This document shows, piece after piece, positions 17,458 to 26,117 of a DNA stretch of 64,000 nt. The translations under genes and the position numbers were made by a program. The stretch comes from Enhydrobacter aerosaccus (lineage in GTDB: Bacteria > Pseudomonadota > Alphaproteobacteria > Reyranellales > Reyranellaceae). Where the stretch lies: assembly GCF_900167455.1 (NCBI RefSeq), contig NZ_FUWJ01000004.1, positions 62,001 to 126,000 on the forward strand, in the 5' to 3' direction. Positions within the stretch are counted from its first letter, which is position 1. Each line of letters begins with the position of its first letter. Below the pieces are notes generated by a model, which was given only the letters and a program-made list of their open reading frames with translations, was not told the origin of the DNA and searched no databases.

Positions 17458-18338
17458 GCCTGGTTGAGATGGATCAGCGCACGCCGGATCTCGCGGGTGC
17501 GCGTGAAGAGGTCGAATAGTTTGTCGCCTTCACCCCAGCGGATCGCCCGCTGGAGATAGAAGAGGTCCTCCTGGAAGCGGGCCAGCACTTCGAGCACCGC
17601 CTCGCGATTGTTCAGGAAGATGTCACGCCACATGGTGGGATCGGAGGCGGCGATGCGGGTGAAGTCGCGGAAGCCGCCGGCGGCGAAGCGCAGGACCTCG
17701 GCGTTGAGATGGCCGCCGAGATCGTCGGCCGTACCGACGATCGTATAGGCGATCAGGTGCGGCAGGTGGGAGGTGATGGCGAGGATACGATCGTGATCCT
17801 TGGCGTCGAGCCGATCGACCTGGCTGCCCAGTGCCTTCCAGAAGGCCTCGACCGTATCGACGGCCTTCGGATCCGTATCGGCCGGCGGGGTCAGGATGGT
17901 CCAGCGGCCGTCGAACAGTTCGGCGAAGCCTGCCTCGGGACCTGAATTCTCCGTGCCGGCGACCGGATGGGTCGGCACGAAATGCACGCCGGCCGGGATA
18001 TGCGGCTGCATGGCGTCGATCACCGACTGCTTCACCGAGCCCACGTCGGAGACGATGCAGCCCTTCTTGAGCGCGGGCGCGATCTCGCGGGTGGCCGCGC
18101 CGCAGGCGCCGACGGGCGTGCAGACGATCACCATGTCGGCGCCCTCGCAGGCGGCGGCGAGGTCCGTGCCGCAATGATCGACCAGCTTCAGCCGATTGGC
18201 GGTGGCGGCGGTTTCGGCGCGTCGCGTCGCGGCGACGATCTGCCGGGCGAGGCCACCGCGGCGCGCGGCCAGGGCGATCGAACCGCCGATCAGGCCGATG
18301 CCGATCAGCGCGATCTTGTCGAACATCGGCTCGGTCAT
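17454..18338 (-). CDS. tyrA: prephenate/arogenate (cyclohexadienyl) dehydrogenase
   Basis: NAD(P)-dependent oxidative decarboxylation of prephenate or arogenate in tyrosine synthesis. The 294-residue protein opens with a Rossmann motif IALIGIGLIGGSIALAAR, followed by VIVCTPVGA, DVGSVKQSV, VPTHPVAGTENSGPEA and ITSHLPHLIAYTIV with the catalytic His, all family signatures. No ACT or chorismate mutase domain is fused. The ATG at 18338 overlaps the hisC stop (ATGA). It is third in the operon PheA-like, hisC, tyrA, chaC. Confidence 0.95.
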   Translation of the reverse strand: MTEPMFDKIALIGIGLIGGSIALAARRGGLARQIVAATRRAETAATANRLKLVDHCGTDLAAACEGADMVIVCTPVGACGAATREIAPALKKGCIVSDVGSVKQSVIDAMQPHIPAGVHFVPTHPVAGTENSGPEAGFAELFDGRWTILTPPADTDPKAVDTVEAFWKALGSQVDRLDAKDHDRILAITSHLPHLIAYTIVGTADDLGGHLNAEVLRFAAGGFRDFTRIAASDPTMWRDIFLNNREAVLEVLARFQEDLFYLQRAIRWGEGDKLFDLFTRTREIRRALIHLNQA

Positions 18339-19426
18339 TTGCTGGCGGCGACGAAGCGGCCGAGAGACTCGGCGACGGCCTTCACCTCGGTCTCGGTGCC
18401 GATGGTGATGCGCAGATGTTCGGGCAGGCCGTAGCCGGCGACCATGCGCGGGATCAGCCCATCCCTCATCAACCACTCGTTTGCGGCGGCGGCGCGCTCC
18501 TTGGAGCCGAAGCCGACCAGCACGAAGTTGCCGACGCTGGGCAGCGGCTTCAGGCCGAGTTTCGACAGCGCCGCGCTGAACCAGGGCAGCCAGACGTCGT
18601 TGTTGGTGCGGCTGGCGTCGGCATGGGCAATGTCGTCAAGCGCCGCGATGCCCGCGGCCTGAGCGGCGAGATTGACGTTGAACGGCTGGCGCAGGCGATT
18701 GATCACGTCGACGATGCCGGCCGGGCCGTACATCCAGCCCAATCGCAATCCGCCCAGGCCATAGATCTTGGAGAAGGTCCTGGTCATCACGACATTCTCG
18801 GCCTGATCGACCAGCTCGATGCCGGCCTCGTAGTCGTTGCGCGTCACGTACTCGGCATAGGCGGCGTCGATCACCAGCAGCACGTTCTTCGGCAGGCCGG
18901 CATGCAGGCGTCGCACGTCGTCCTTGGTGATATAGCTGCCGGTCGGATTGTTCGGATTGGCGAGACAGACGATGCGCGTCTTGTTGGTGACCTTGGACAG
19001 CATCGCCTCGACGTCGGTGCGATAGTCCTGCTCCGGCGCCGCGACCGGCGTGGCGCCAACGCCCAGCGCGTTGATGGGATACATCAGGAAGCCGTACTGG
19101 CTGTACAGCAACTCGTCGCCCGGCCCGCAATAGGCCCGCACCAGCAGATTCAGCAACTCGTCGGAGCCCGCGCCGCAGATGATGCGCGCTGCGTCCAGGC
19201 CATGATGGCGACCGATCGCCAGGCGCAGCTTCTCGGCAGCGCCGTCTGGATAGCGGTGCAGCTCGGCGGCTGCCTTGGCATAGGCCGCCATTGCCTTCGG
19301 GCTCGGTCCCAGCGCGCCCTCGTTGGAGGAGAGCTTGGCGATCGGTTCCTTGCCGTCCACCGAGTCCTTGCCCGGCACGTAAGGCGCAATCTTCATGATG
19401 CCGGGACGCGGGCTGAGCGCGCTCAT
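18335..19426 (-). CDS. hisC: histidinol-phosphate / aromatic aminotransferase
   Basis: PLP-dependent aminotransferase of 363 residues in the HisC family. It shows KLSSNEGALGPSPKA, HRYPDG, IICGAGSDELLNLLVRA, CLANPNNPTGSY, DAAYAEYV and the PLP-lysine motif TRTFSKIYGLGGLRLGW. HisC-type enzymes often also transaminate phenylpyruvate, hydroxyphenylpyruvate or prephenate. Its position between a chorismate mutase gene and tyrA argues for a main role in tyrosine and phenylalanine synthesis. It begins 22 bp after the chorismate mutase stop. Confidence 0.93.
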   Translation of the reverse strand: MSALSPRPGIMKIAPYVPGKDSVDGKEPIAKLSSNEGALGPSPKAMAAYAKAAAELHRYPDGAAEKLRLAIGRHHGLDAARIICGAGSDELLNLLVRAYCGPGDELLYSQYGFLMYPINALGVGATPVAAPEQDYRTDVEAMLSKVTNKTRIVCLANPNNPTGSYITKDDVRRLHAGLPKNVLLVIDAAYAEYVTRNDYEAGIELVDQAENVVMTRTFSKIYGLGGLRLGWMYGPAGIVDVINRLRQPFNVNLAAQAAGIAALDDIAHADASRTNNDVWLPWFSAALSKLGLKPLPSVGNFVLVGFGSKERAAAANEWLMRDGLIPRMVAGYGLPEHLRITIGTETEVKAVAESLGRFVAASK

Positions 19427-19448
19427 GGCAGTCTCCCGTTAAGAACGA

Positions 19449-20300
19449 TCAGGGCCGCGCGCCGACCGGCACGGCGTAGGCGCCGATCGCGGCGACGCTG
19501 CCACGGTCGAGGCCAAGGGCCTGCTCGAGGCCGCGCAGACGCTCGTCGCCATCGGCAATGACGCCCGGCAGCTCGAGCAGATAGTGATGCACGCCCGCCA
19601 TGAGCTGGTCCAGCGCCGAGATGAAGGCGGGCAGCCCGGCCTTGGTCAGCGCACCGGCGATGCGGTTGCGACTGATGGCGGTCGACGCCTGAACCGAAAC
19701 GAGCGCGCGATCGTCGCCGCTCTCCTCGGGCTCGATGCGGGCCAGCACGAGCGCCGACAGGCCGCGTGCCCGCGCGTTCGGCATGGTGAGGAAAGGCAGG
19801 CGGGCGACGATGTTGGGCAGCGTCTGCTCGCCGCTGGCCAGCAGCGGCCACCACGGCGCGGTATCGGCCTCGATCGGGGCCGGCGCCACGCCGATGGTGG
19901 CGGGGTTGCTGCGCACCTCGGCCAGCACCTGGGCCGGCGATTCGTAGGCGACCATCGGCACCTGGCAGCCGAAATGATCGCGCGCGATGTCCCAGTATCC
20001 CGGCTGATCGGCGGGACGACACACGGCGATCTTGAGGTCCTTGGTCTGCATCAGCGCGAAGGCGCTGATCATTTCCCGCCACATGCGGTAGACGGCGGCG
20101 GCGGGGAACTCTCCCTCGTGCGCGGCCAGACGCTTGCGCAGAACCTGGGCCTCGCGGCCCGGCCGCATCGACAGGCCACCCGCCGGCTTGGCGGCGGCGA
20201 TCTGCCCGACCAGGGACGCACGGCGGCAGATGAGCCCGTGCAACTCGCCATCGATGGCGTCTATTTGCTGCCGCAGGGAATCGAGACTGGGTGCGTCCAT
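19449..20300 (-). CDS. chorismate mutase fused to a degenerate prephenate-dehydratase/ACT-like region
   Basis: A 283-residue protein. Residues ~1-90 form an AroQ chorismate mutase domain (LDSLRQQIDAIDGELHGLI, RREASL-like RRASLVGQIAAAK, YRMWREMISAF). The remainder follows the order of PheA: a segment beginning KIAVCRPADQPGYW, a stretch NARARGLSALVLARIE where active enzymes have T-R-F, and an ACT-like tail (LVSVQAST, HHYLLELPGVIAD). The T-R-F motif needed for dehydratase activity is not visible, so only the mutase activity is supported. ATG 20300 is the first of the operon, divergent from metX. Confidence 0.85.
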   Translation of the reverse strand: MDAPSLDSLRQQIDAIDGELHGLICRRASLVGQIAAAKPAGGLSMRPGREAQVLRKRLAAHEGEFPAAAVYRMWREMISAFALMQTKDLKIAVCRPADQPGYWDIARDHFGCQVPMVAYESPAQVLAEVRSNPATIGVAPAPIEADTAPWWPLLASGEQTLPNIVARLPFLTMPNARARGLSALVLARIEPEESGDDRALVSVQASTAISRNRIAGALTKAGLPAFISALDQLMAGVHHYLLELPGVIADGDERLRGLEQALGLDRGSVAAIGAYAVPVGARP

Positions 20301-20410
20301 GGATCCAGAGCGTAAGTGGAGAGCGGCGATACTACGTCCGGCCGGTCTGCGTAAAGGCAAACAAACGTCAACAGGCTTGCGCGACCCGCATCGGCATCGC
20401 TATAGGTAGG

Positions 20411-20467
20411 GCCGTGGAATTTGAGCCGACCGGCTTGCGGCCACGTTAAACCTCGCTAAAAGGTCGG
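20411..20467 (+). promoter_or_regulatory. SAM-II riboswitch aptamer
   Basis: The sequence matches the alphaproteobacterial metA/SAM-II motif. P1 is CCGTGG (20412) paired with CCACG (20441). The conserved loop pieces ATTTGA and CTTGC are present, followed by GTTAAA and GCTAAA after P1. The pseudoknot is formed by CCGACC (20426-20431) with GGTCGG (20462-20467), and GCG (20437) with CGC (20454). It sits in the leader of metX, 84 bp before the start codon, and should shut off expression when S-adenosylmethionine is abundant. Confidence 0.95.
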
Positions 20468-20479
20468 AGTGCCCGAAAG

Positions 20480-20508
20480 CCCCCGCCCTTCACCGGTCGG
20501 GGGTTTTT
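20480..20508 (+). terminator. intrinsic terminator of the metX attenuator
   Basis: CCCCCG (20480-20485) pairs with CGGGGG (20498-20503) and is followed by five T residues (20504-20508), a textbook rho-independent terminator. It lies between the SAM-II aptamer and metX, so the switch most likely acts by transcription attenuation. Its 3-prime arm contains GGTCGG, the same hexamer used by the aptamer pseudoknot. Confidence 0.9.
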
Positions 20509-20550
20509 CGTTGGCGGCTCGCCAGGCCGCCGGCGGCGAAGGAGAGGGAC

Positions 20551-21744
20551 GTGCAGGCACCCGCCGATATTGCATCGGACGAGCTGACCGATGCCGAGCG
20601 CAAGGCGCTCGCGCAATGCCGCCATGCGATCCTGGGCGTCGATCGGCCGCTTGCTCTCGAATGCGGGGTCGAACTCGGTCCGTATCGCGTCGCGTACCAG
20701 ACCTACGGCACGCTCAATGCCGACAAGTCCAACGCCGTCCTGATCTGCCATCCGCTGACCTGCGACCAGTTCGTTGCCGAGAAGCACCCGGTGACGGGCA
20801 AGGAAGGCTGGTGGGACAGCCTGGTCGGGCCGGGCAAGGTGCTGGATCCGGCGCGCTACTTCATCATCTGCGTCAACGTGCTGGGCCATTGCATGGGCTC
20901 GACCGGACCGATGGCCCGCGACCCGGTGAACGGCCAGCCCTGGAACCTGCGCTTCCCCGTGGTGACGATCGCCGACATGGTGCGCGCCCAGGCGGCCTTG
21001 CTGGACCATCTCGGCATCCCGGACCTGTTCTGCGTCATCGGCGGTTCGATGGGCGGCATGCAGGTGCTGGAATGGGCGGCGAGCTTTCCCAAGCGCGTCT
21101 TCTCGGCGGTGCCGATCGCCTGTGCCGCGCATCACTCGGCGCAGAACATCGCCTTCCACGAGGTTGGCCGGCAGGCGATCATGGCCGATCCGGAATGGAA
21201 GGGCGGGGAATATCGCGCCCACGGCACCGTGCCCGCCCGTGGCCTCGCCGTCGCGCGCATGACCGCGCACATCACCTACCTTTCGGAGCAAGCGCTGCAG
21301 CGCAAGTTCGGCCGCACCCTGCAGAACCGCGATGCTTTGGGCTTCGGCTTCGATGCCGACTTCCAGGTCGAGAGCTATCTGCGCCACCAGGGCTCGACCT
21401 TCGTCGATCGCTTCGACGCCAACAGCTATCTCTACATCACGCGCGCCATGGATTACTTCGATCTGGCCGCGGCGCGTGGTGGCGGCGTGCTGGCCAAGGC
21501 CTTCACCGGGACGGCGACGCGTTTCTGCCTGGTGTCCTTCACCAGCGACTGGCTGTTCCCGACGCGCGAGAGCCGGGCCATCGTGCATGCCCTGAACGCG
21601 GCGGCGGCCAATGTCTCCTTCGTCGAGGTCGAGAGCGACAAGGGCCACGATGCCTTCCTGCTCGACGAGCCGGAGATGTTCCGCACCCTGCACGGCTTCC
21701 TGCAGGGCGCCGCCAATGCGCGCGGCCTGGGCAACGGACGCTGA
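20551..21744 (+). CDS. metX: homoserine O-acetyltransferase
   Basis: Acylates homoserine at the first committed step of methionine synthesis. The 397-residue alpha/beta-hydrolase-fold enzyme shows [13 protein letters not shown], the family stretch [13 protein letters not shown], the nucleophile elbow [15 protein letters not shown] and the late catalytic positions in [11 protein letters not shown] and DKGHDAFLL. The GTG start at 20551 has GGAGAG six bases upstream. It is controlled by the SAM-II riboswitch and followed after 12 bp by metW, the common alphaproteobacterial pair. Confidence 0.96.
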   Translation: MQAPADIASDELTDAERKALAQCRHAILGVDRPLALECGVELGPYRVAYQTYGTLNADKSNAVLICHPLTCDQFVAEKHPVTGKEGWWDSLVGPGKVLDPARYFIICVNVLGHCMGSTGPMARDPVNGQPWNLRFPVVTIADMVRAQAALLDHLGIPDLFCVIGGSMGGMQVLEWAASFPKRVFSAVPIACAAHHSAQNIAFHEVGRQAIMADPEWKGGEYRAHGTVPARGLAVARMTAHITYLSEQALQRKFGRTLQNRDALGFGFDADFQVESYLRHQGSTFVDRFDANSYLYITRAMDYFDLAAARGGGVLAKAFTGTATRFCLVSFTSDWLFPTRESRAIVHALNAAAANVSFVEVESDKGHDAFLLDEPEMFRTLHGFLQGAANARGLGNGR

Positions 21745-21756
21745 GGAGGCCCAGCC

Positions 21757-22368
21757 ATGAGTGTCATCGCCCCCATCCGCGTCGACCTGCAGCTCATCGC
21801 CGACATGGTCGAGCCGGGCGGACGCGCGCTCGATGTCGGCTGCGGCGACGGTTCGCTGCTCGCCTACCTCGTCAGCTTCAAGCGCGTCGACGCGCGCGGC
21901 ATGGAATTGAGCCAGACCGGCGTGAATGCCTGCGTCGCCAACGGCCTGTCAGTGATCCAGGGCGACGCCGATACCGACCTGCGCGACTATCCCGACGACG
22001 CGTTCGACTACGTCATCCTGAGCCAGACGCTGCAGGCCACGCGCGAGCCGCGCGAGGTGCTGCGGCAGATGCTGCGCGTCGGCAAGCGGGCGATCGTGTC
22101 GCTTCCCAATTTCGCCCACTGGCAAGTGCGCCTGCGCCTGGTGTTCGGCGGCCGCATGCCCGAGACGGCGTCGCTGCCATACAAGTGGTACGACACGCCC
22201 AACATCCATCTCTGCAGCATCGACGACTTCCGCGCCCTGTGCCGTGACATGGGCGTGCGCGTGGAGCGGGCCATCGTGCTCAACAGCAAGAGCCGTCCCA
22301 TCCACATGCCGCCGTTCCTCGCCAACCTGTTCGGCGAGCAGGCCGTGTTCCTGCTGCGGCGGGATTGA
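21757..22368 (+). CDS. metW: methionine biosynthesis protein MetW
   Basis: A 203-residue class I methyltransferase-fold protein that accompanies MetX; in several proteobacteria MetW is required for or activates MetX. Landmarks are LIADMVEPGGRALDVGCGDG (SAM-binding motif I), ARGMELSQTGVNACV, FDYVILSQTLQATR, RAIVSLPNFAHWQVRL and LPYKWYDTPNIHLCSIDDF, which are characteristic of MetW. It is 12 bp after metX in the same riboswitch-controlled transcript. Confidence 0.95.
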   Translation: MSVIAPIRVDLQLIADMVEPGGRALDVGCGDGSLLAYLVSFKRVDARGMELSQTGVNACVANGLSVIQGDADTDLRDYPDDAFDYVILSQTLQATREPREVLRQMLRVGKRAIVSLPNFAHWQVRLRLVFGGRMPETASLPYKWYDTPNIHLCSIDDFRALCRDMGVRVERAIVLNSKSRPIHMPPFLANLFGEQAVFLLRRD

Positions 22369-22401
22369 GACCGGCCGGAGAGCTGCCCGAATTGCGGAAA
22401 G

Positions 22402-22875
22402 TCAGGCGGGAAGCGGCCGTTCGAAGGTGATGTCGTAATCGTTTTCGCCGATGGGCACGAAGCCGTGGCGGAGATAGAAGCGGTCGGCCGGACTCTGCTT
22501 CAGCACCTCGAGCCGTACCGGCTTGCCGAGCGCGTCGGCCTCGGCGAGCAGCGTTAAGAGGATCGTCGAGCCGAGACCGCCATTGTGGAAGCGGCCGTCG
22601 AGATAGAAGGAGTCGATCGTCACCCACTGCGCGTCGACGCGGAAGCCGACGCAGCCCGCGCGCTTGCCGTCGATCAGGATCAGCCGCAGGCCGGGCTGGT
22701 CGAAATGGGCGCGGAAGGTATTGCGGGAGCGCTCGGGCGTGAAGCGGCCAACCCGTTCGAGATGCGTGCGCATCACCGCGATGCGCAACGCCAGCAGCGG
22801 CTCGAAATCGGACTCGCTGACAGCCCCGAAGCGCCACGGCACGGTCGCCGCGGCACTGCCGGTCGCTTGCTTCAA
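22402..22875 (-). CDS. GNAT-family N-acetyltransferase
   Basis: A 157-residue acetyltransferase with the GNAT core: a beta-strand pattern LRLILIDGKRAGCVGFRVD, acetyl-CoA-binding GGLGSTILLTLLAEA, and the C-terminal VLKQSPADRFYLRHGFVPIGE. The start is uncertain; a TTG at 22875 overlaps the lepB stop (TTGA) and gives a complete N terminus, while later ATG codons would cut into the domain. It is downstream of and apparently coupled to lepB. The substrate is unknown. Confidence 0.8.
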   Translation of the reverse strand: MKQATGSAAATVPWRFGAVSESDFEPLLALRIAVMRTHLERVGRFTPERSRNTFRAHFDQPGLRLILIDGKRAGCVGFRVDAQWVTIDSFYLDGRFHNGGLGSTILLTLLAEADALGKPVRLEVLKQSPADRFYLRHGFVPIGENDYDITFERPLPA

Positions 22876-23639
22876 TTGACCCAGCCGAACGAGCGGTCGA
22901 GGCGGAAGGCGTGCAGCCATTTGCCGATGTCGAACCAGCCGACGGCGGGATCGCGCGACATCAGCAGCAGGTCGGCGCGGGCGACCAGATTCTCCTCGGG
23001 CACGAAGCCGACGCCGCCGGCGGCCTCGCCGATGCGGCTGTCGAGGGAATTGTCGCGATTGTCGCCCATCATGAAGTAATGCCGCGCCGGCACGACATAG
23101 ACCGCCGTGTCGTCGTAGCGGTCGTTGTCGGACAGTTCGACGATCTCGTGCTCGCGGCCGTTGGGCAGGCTCTCGATATAGAGCGTGGCGGATACGCTGC
23201 GGCTGCCGACATCGTCGGGGAATGGTCCGACGGCGCGGCGCTCGACCAGCGTGTCGTTGATGTAGAGCCGGCCGCGGCGCATCTGGATGCGATCGCCGGG
23301 CAGGCCGATCACGCGCTTCACGTAGGTGGTCGAGGGATCGCGCGGCAGGCGGAACACGACGACGTCGCCGCGCTCCGGCGCACGGTCGAACACACGGCCC
23401 GAGAAGCTCGGCAGCTGGCCGATCGGCGTCGAATACATGCTGTAGCCATAGGCGAACTTGCTGGCGATCAGCTCGTCGCCGACCAGCAGCGTCGGCACCA
23501 TCGACGGTGTCGGCACGGTATAGGGCTCCGCCACCACGGTGCGCACGACCAGGACCAAGGCAATGGAAATCGCGATCGGCTTGAGTTCCTTCCCCCACCC
23601 GGTGAGGCGCTGTCGAAGGGACGGTGAGCCGGTTTCCAT
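22872..23639 (-). CDS. lepB: signal peptidase I
   Basis: Inner-membrane serine protease that cleaves signal peptides from exported proteins. The 255-residue protein has one N-terminal membrane segment (PIAISIALVLVVRTVVA), the catalytic serine in TVPTPSMVPTLLVGD, the general-base lysine in TYVKRVIGLPGDRI, and the signature HYFMMGDNRDNSLDSR. METGS at 23639 is chosen as the start because upstream sequence is not of family type. The usual alphaproteobacterial partners rnc and era are absent, so this may be an additional paralog. Confidence 0.93.
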   Translation of the reverse strand: METGSPSLRQRLTGWGKELKPIAISIALVLVVRTVVAEPYTVPTPSMVPTLLVGDELIASKFAYGYSMYSTPIGQLPSFSGRVFDRAPERGDVVVFRLPRDPSTTYVKRVIGLPGDRIQMRRGRLYINDTLVERRAVGPFPDDVGSRSVSATLYIESLPNGREHEIVELSDNDRYDDTAVYVVPARHYFMMGDNRDNSLDSRIGEAAGGVGFVPEENLVARADLLLMSRDPAVGWFDIGKWLHAFRLDRSFGWVN

Positions 23640-23709
23640 GGCGCGGGCCTCATGCAAGTTTCTGGTCGGGGATAATACCCCCGAACTCGACCTTTCCAAG
23701 GCGGAGCCT

Positions 23710-24213
23710 TCAGGGGTGCGGCGCAATCCGCGCCACCCGCGGCCGGGCGACCGCCAGCCAGTCCCCGGTGGCGAGTTCCATCGAGCGATCGAGGCGGCCG
23801 GCATTGAAGAACAGCGTGTCGTTGGCCAGCAGGTCCTCCTCGACCACGATGGCGAGGTCGGGATTGAGGGCGAAGGGCGGCACCGCGCCCATCACGCAGC
23901 CGGTCAGTGCCTGCGCCGTGTCGGGCGAGGCGAAGCCGCACTTGCGCGCCTCGAACAGGGCGGCGACGGCCGCGAAGTCGAGCTTGCGGTTGCCCGGCAG
24001 GATGGCGAGCACGTTGCGTCGTCCGCCGCCGCCACCGCGCACATCCAGCACCATCGCCTTGGCCGCCTGCTCGGGCCGGTTGCCGCGGATGGCGCTGATC
24101 GCCTCGGACTTGCCTTCGGCCTCGTGCTCGATGACGCGGAATTTCGCGCCGGCCTCGCTCAGCAGCGCGACGAGCCGCTCGAACACCTCGCCGGTCCGCG
24201 TCTCACCGTCCAC
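23710..24213 (-). CDS. YbaK/ProX-type aminoacyl-tRNA deacylase
   Basis: A 167-residue single-domain member of the YbaK/EbsC/INS family, which hydrolyses mischarged aminoacyl-tRNA in trans. The sequence shows FRVIEHEAEGKSEAIS, AKAMVLDVRGG with the conserved lysine, LPGNRKLDF, and TGCVMGAVPPFAL, the typical G-x-V-P-P-F segment. It overlaps the 3-prime end of the upstream oxidoreductase gene by 11 bp, so they are likely one transcript. Which tRNA it edits is not readable. Confidence 0.87.
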   Translation of the reverse strand: MDGETRTGEVFERLVALLSEAGAKFRVIEHEAEGKSEAISAIRGNRPEQAAKAMVLDVRGGGGGRRNVLAILPGNRKLDFAAVAALFEARKCGFASPDTAQALTGCVMGAVPPFALNPDLAIVVEEDLLANDTLFFNAGRLDRSMELATGDWLAVARPRVARIAPHP

Positions 24214-25135
24214 GGATCACCTTGTCGGATAGGATCGCGAGCGCATCGTCGAGGCTCGGCACCTGGCCATCGGCCGGCGCGATATGGGCGTCGACGGTGC
24301 GGCGATGGCTGGTCTCGATGGCCGAGGTCATCAGCGGCTCGACGCCGGTCTCGCGCAGCGTCCGCGCCACCAGCCCCATCTCTTCCCAGCGCCGCTCGGC
24401 ATGCACCACATGCGTCTGCACCAGCATCTGCAGCGCCCCGGAGAAGGTCATGGAATCGATGTCGCCCAGGCAGCCCAGCACCTCGTCGAGGATGCCCTGG
24501 CGGCGCGCCGTCACCAGCGACTCGACGGCGAGCGCCTCCAATCCCTTCACGATTACCGAGCGCAGCATCTTCACCGCCGAGGCGCTGCCGGGCTTCGGTC
24601 CCAGCAGCGTGGCGACGAAGCCGTTGGCGTTCATCCACTCGACCACCGGTGCGGCATCGGCGCCGGCCACCAGCATCGGCGCCTTGATGCCCTGCTTGAA
24701 GAAGCCGCCCATCACGGCGACGTCGATATAGCGTCCGCCGCCCGCGTCGATCGGCGCGCGGTCCTCGTCCGACATGGCGCCGGTCACGGTGCAGAGATCG
24801 AGATAGTGCGCGCCCTTCTTCAGCAGCGGCGCCGCCGACGTGGCGGCCGACAGCGCATGCTCGCCCTGCACGGCGCAGATCACGAGGTCGGCCTCCCGCA
24901 GCGCCTCGGTATAGGTGCCGGCGATGGCGACATCGAGCCGGCGTGCTTCCTTGCCCAGCGCGATGCCGCGCGCATGCTGGTCGAGCGCGGTGTCGATGGC
25001 GATCAGGCGGCGGGGAGCGTTATCGCCGGGCTTGGGCGTACCTCGCCAGCCGCCCTCGGCGGCGAGGCCGCGCGCGATGGCGGTTCCCGCTTCCCCGAAA
25101 CCCAGCAGCGCGATCACGCGCGGAGACGGCGTCAT
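24203..25135 (-). CDS. NAD(P)-dependent oxidoreductase, DUF1932 type
   Basis: A 310-residue 6-phosphogluconate/3-hydroxyisobutyrate dehydrogenase-like protein. The N-terminal Rossmann domain begins VIALLGFGEAGTAIARGL, followed by ADLVICAVQGEHAL, LKKGAHYLDLCTVTG and YIDVAVMGGFFKQG; the C-terminal helical region (GSASAVKMLRSVIVKGLEA with the catalytic Lys region) fits DUF1932. ATG 25135 is preferred over ATG 25141 because GGGAGA lies eight bases before it. Substrate unknown. Confidence 0.85.
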   Translation of the reverse strand: MTPSPRVIALLGFGEAGTAIARGLAAEGGWRGTPKPGDNAPRRLIAIDTALDQHARGIALGKEARRLDVAIAGTYTEALREADLVICAVQGEHALSAATSAAPLLKKGAHYLDLCTVTGAMSDEDRAPIDAGGGRYIDVAVMGGFFKQGIKAPMLVAGADAAPVVEWMNANGFVATLLGPKPGSASAVKMLRSVIVKGLEALAVESLVTARRQGILDEVLGCLGDIDSMTFSGALQMLVQTHVVHAERRWEEMGLVARTLRETGVEPLMTSAIETSHRRTVDAHIAPADGQVPSLDDALAILSDKVIRGR

Positions 25136-25173
25136 GAGCATTTCTCCCGGATTGTTGCTTGCTTGAGGCCGGA

Positions 25174-25965
25174 TCACGAAGCGGGCGCTTCGCCGTCCTT
25201 GTTGTGGGCGTTGCGCGCCGCGCCTGGAAGCTGGCCGCTGTCGCGCGACGAGGCGATGCGCAGCTTGGGCCGCACCACCGCCAGCTCCGGCGTATGGCGC
25301 TCGGCGATGCCGGCATAGAGCTGCTTGCCGGCCTCGATCACGCTGACGCCGGCGAAGCGGCCGAGCCAGCGCTGGCCGAAGCGCTCGACCGCGGGCGCCA
25401 TGCGCAGCGCCAGCCGCGAATGGGTCGGCGGCATGTAGAGCGCGCGGGCCTGGCGCATCGGCGCGAACATGTTGGCGCGTAGCAGCGCCGCGAGCTGGCC
25501 GGTCGAGTAGGGGTGGCCCTGGTAGAAGGGCGAGCGGTCGAACTGCGACCACAAGCCGGTGCGGGTCGGCGCCACGGTGATCAGCTTGCCGCCGTCGGCC
25601 ATCACGCGCCAGATCTCGCGCAGCATGGGCCGCACCTGCTCGGTGCATTCGACGGCATGGACCAGCAGCACGCGATCGACCGAGCGGTCGGCCAGCGGCA
25701 GGTCGAGCTCGTCCACCAGCGCGGTATGGTTGCGGCCCTCGCGCGGCCAGCGGACCACGCCCTGCTGGGCCGGCATGAAGGCCATCACGCGCTCGGCCTC
25801 GTCCATGAAGGGCCGCAGGAAGGGCGCGGCATAGCCCAGCCCCAGCACCGTCTCGCCGCGCACGTTGGGCCACACCTCGCGCAGCCGGGCGCGCAGCAGC
25901 CGCCCCGTCATCTGGCCGAGCGTGGTGCTGTAGAATTCGTTGAGATCGAGGACGTCCGTCCACAT
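25174..25965 (-). CDS. class I SAM-dependent methyltransferase
   Basis: A 263-residue protein with a methyltransferase core: motif I region ETVLGLGYAAPFLRPF, motif II-like DELDLPLADRSVDRVLLVHAVEC, and REIWRVMADGGKLITVAPTR. The glycine motif is weaker than in metW. In alphaproteobacteria this protein is commonly divergent from gloB, as here (152 bp between starts). The methyl acceptor is unknown. Confidence 0.83.
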   Translation of the reverse strand: MWTDVLDLNEFYSTTLGQMTGRLLRARLREVWPNVRGETVLGLGYAAPFLRPFMDEAERVMAFMPAQQGVVRWPREGRNHTALVDELDLPLADRSVDRVLLVHAVECTEQVRPMLREIWRVMADGGKLITVAPTRTGLWSQFDRSPFYQGHPYSTGQLAALLRANMFAPMRQARALYMPPTHSRLALRMAPAVERFGQRWLGRFAGVSVIEAGKQLYAGIAERHTPELAVVRPKLRIASSRDSGQLPGAARNAHNKDGEAPAS

Positions 25966-26117
25966 ATCGGCAGCATCCTAGCGAAAACCCGTCCCCGGAG
26001 TCATGGCGTAACGATTTGGCGGTTCCGTGGCGGGTGCAAGGGAGCTTTGCCAGTCTTGCAGCCCCTGTCGTAAACCGTGTGCGTCGCGATCCGTTCCCCA
26101 GCCAGGCGAGTACCCAG

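Noticed and set aside
20469..22247. A 592-residue plus-strand frame overlapping metX and metW
   Set aside because: It starts inside the riboswitch/terminator region and is a shifted shadow of metX and metW, which have full motif sets.
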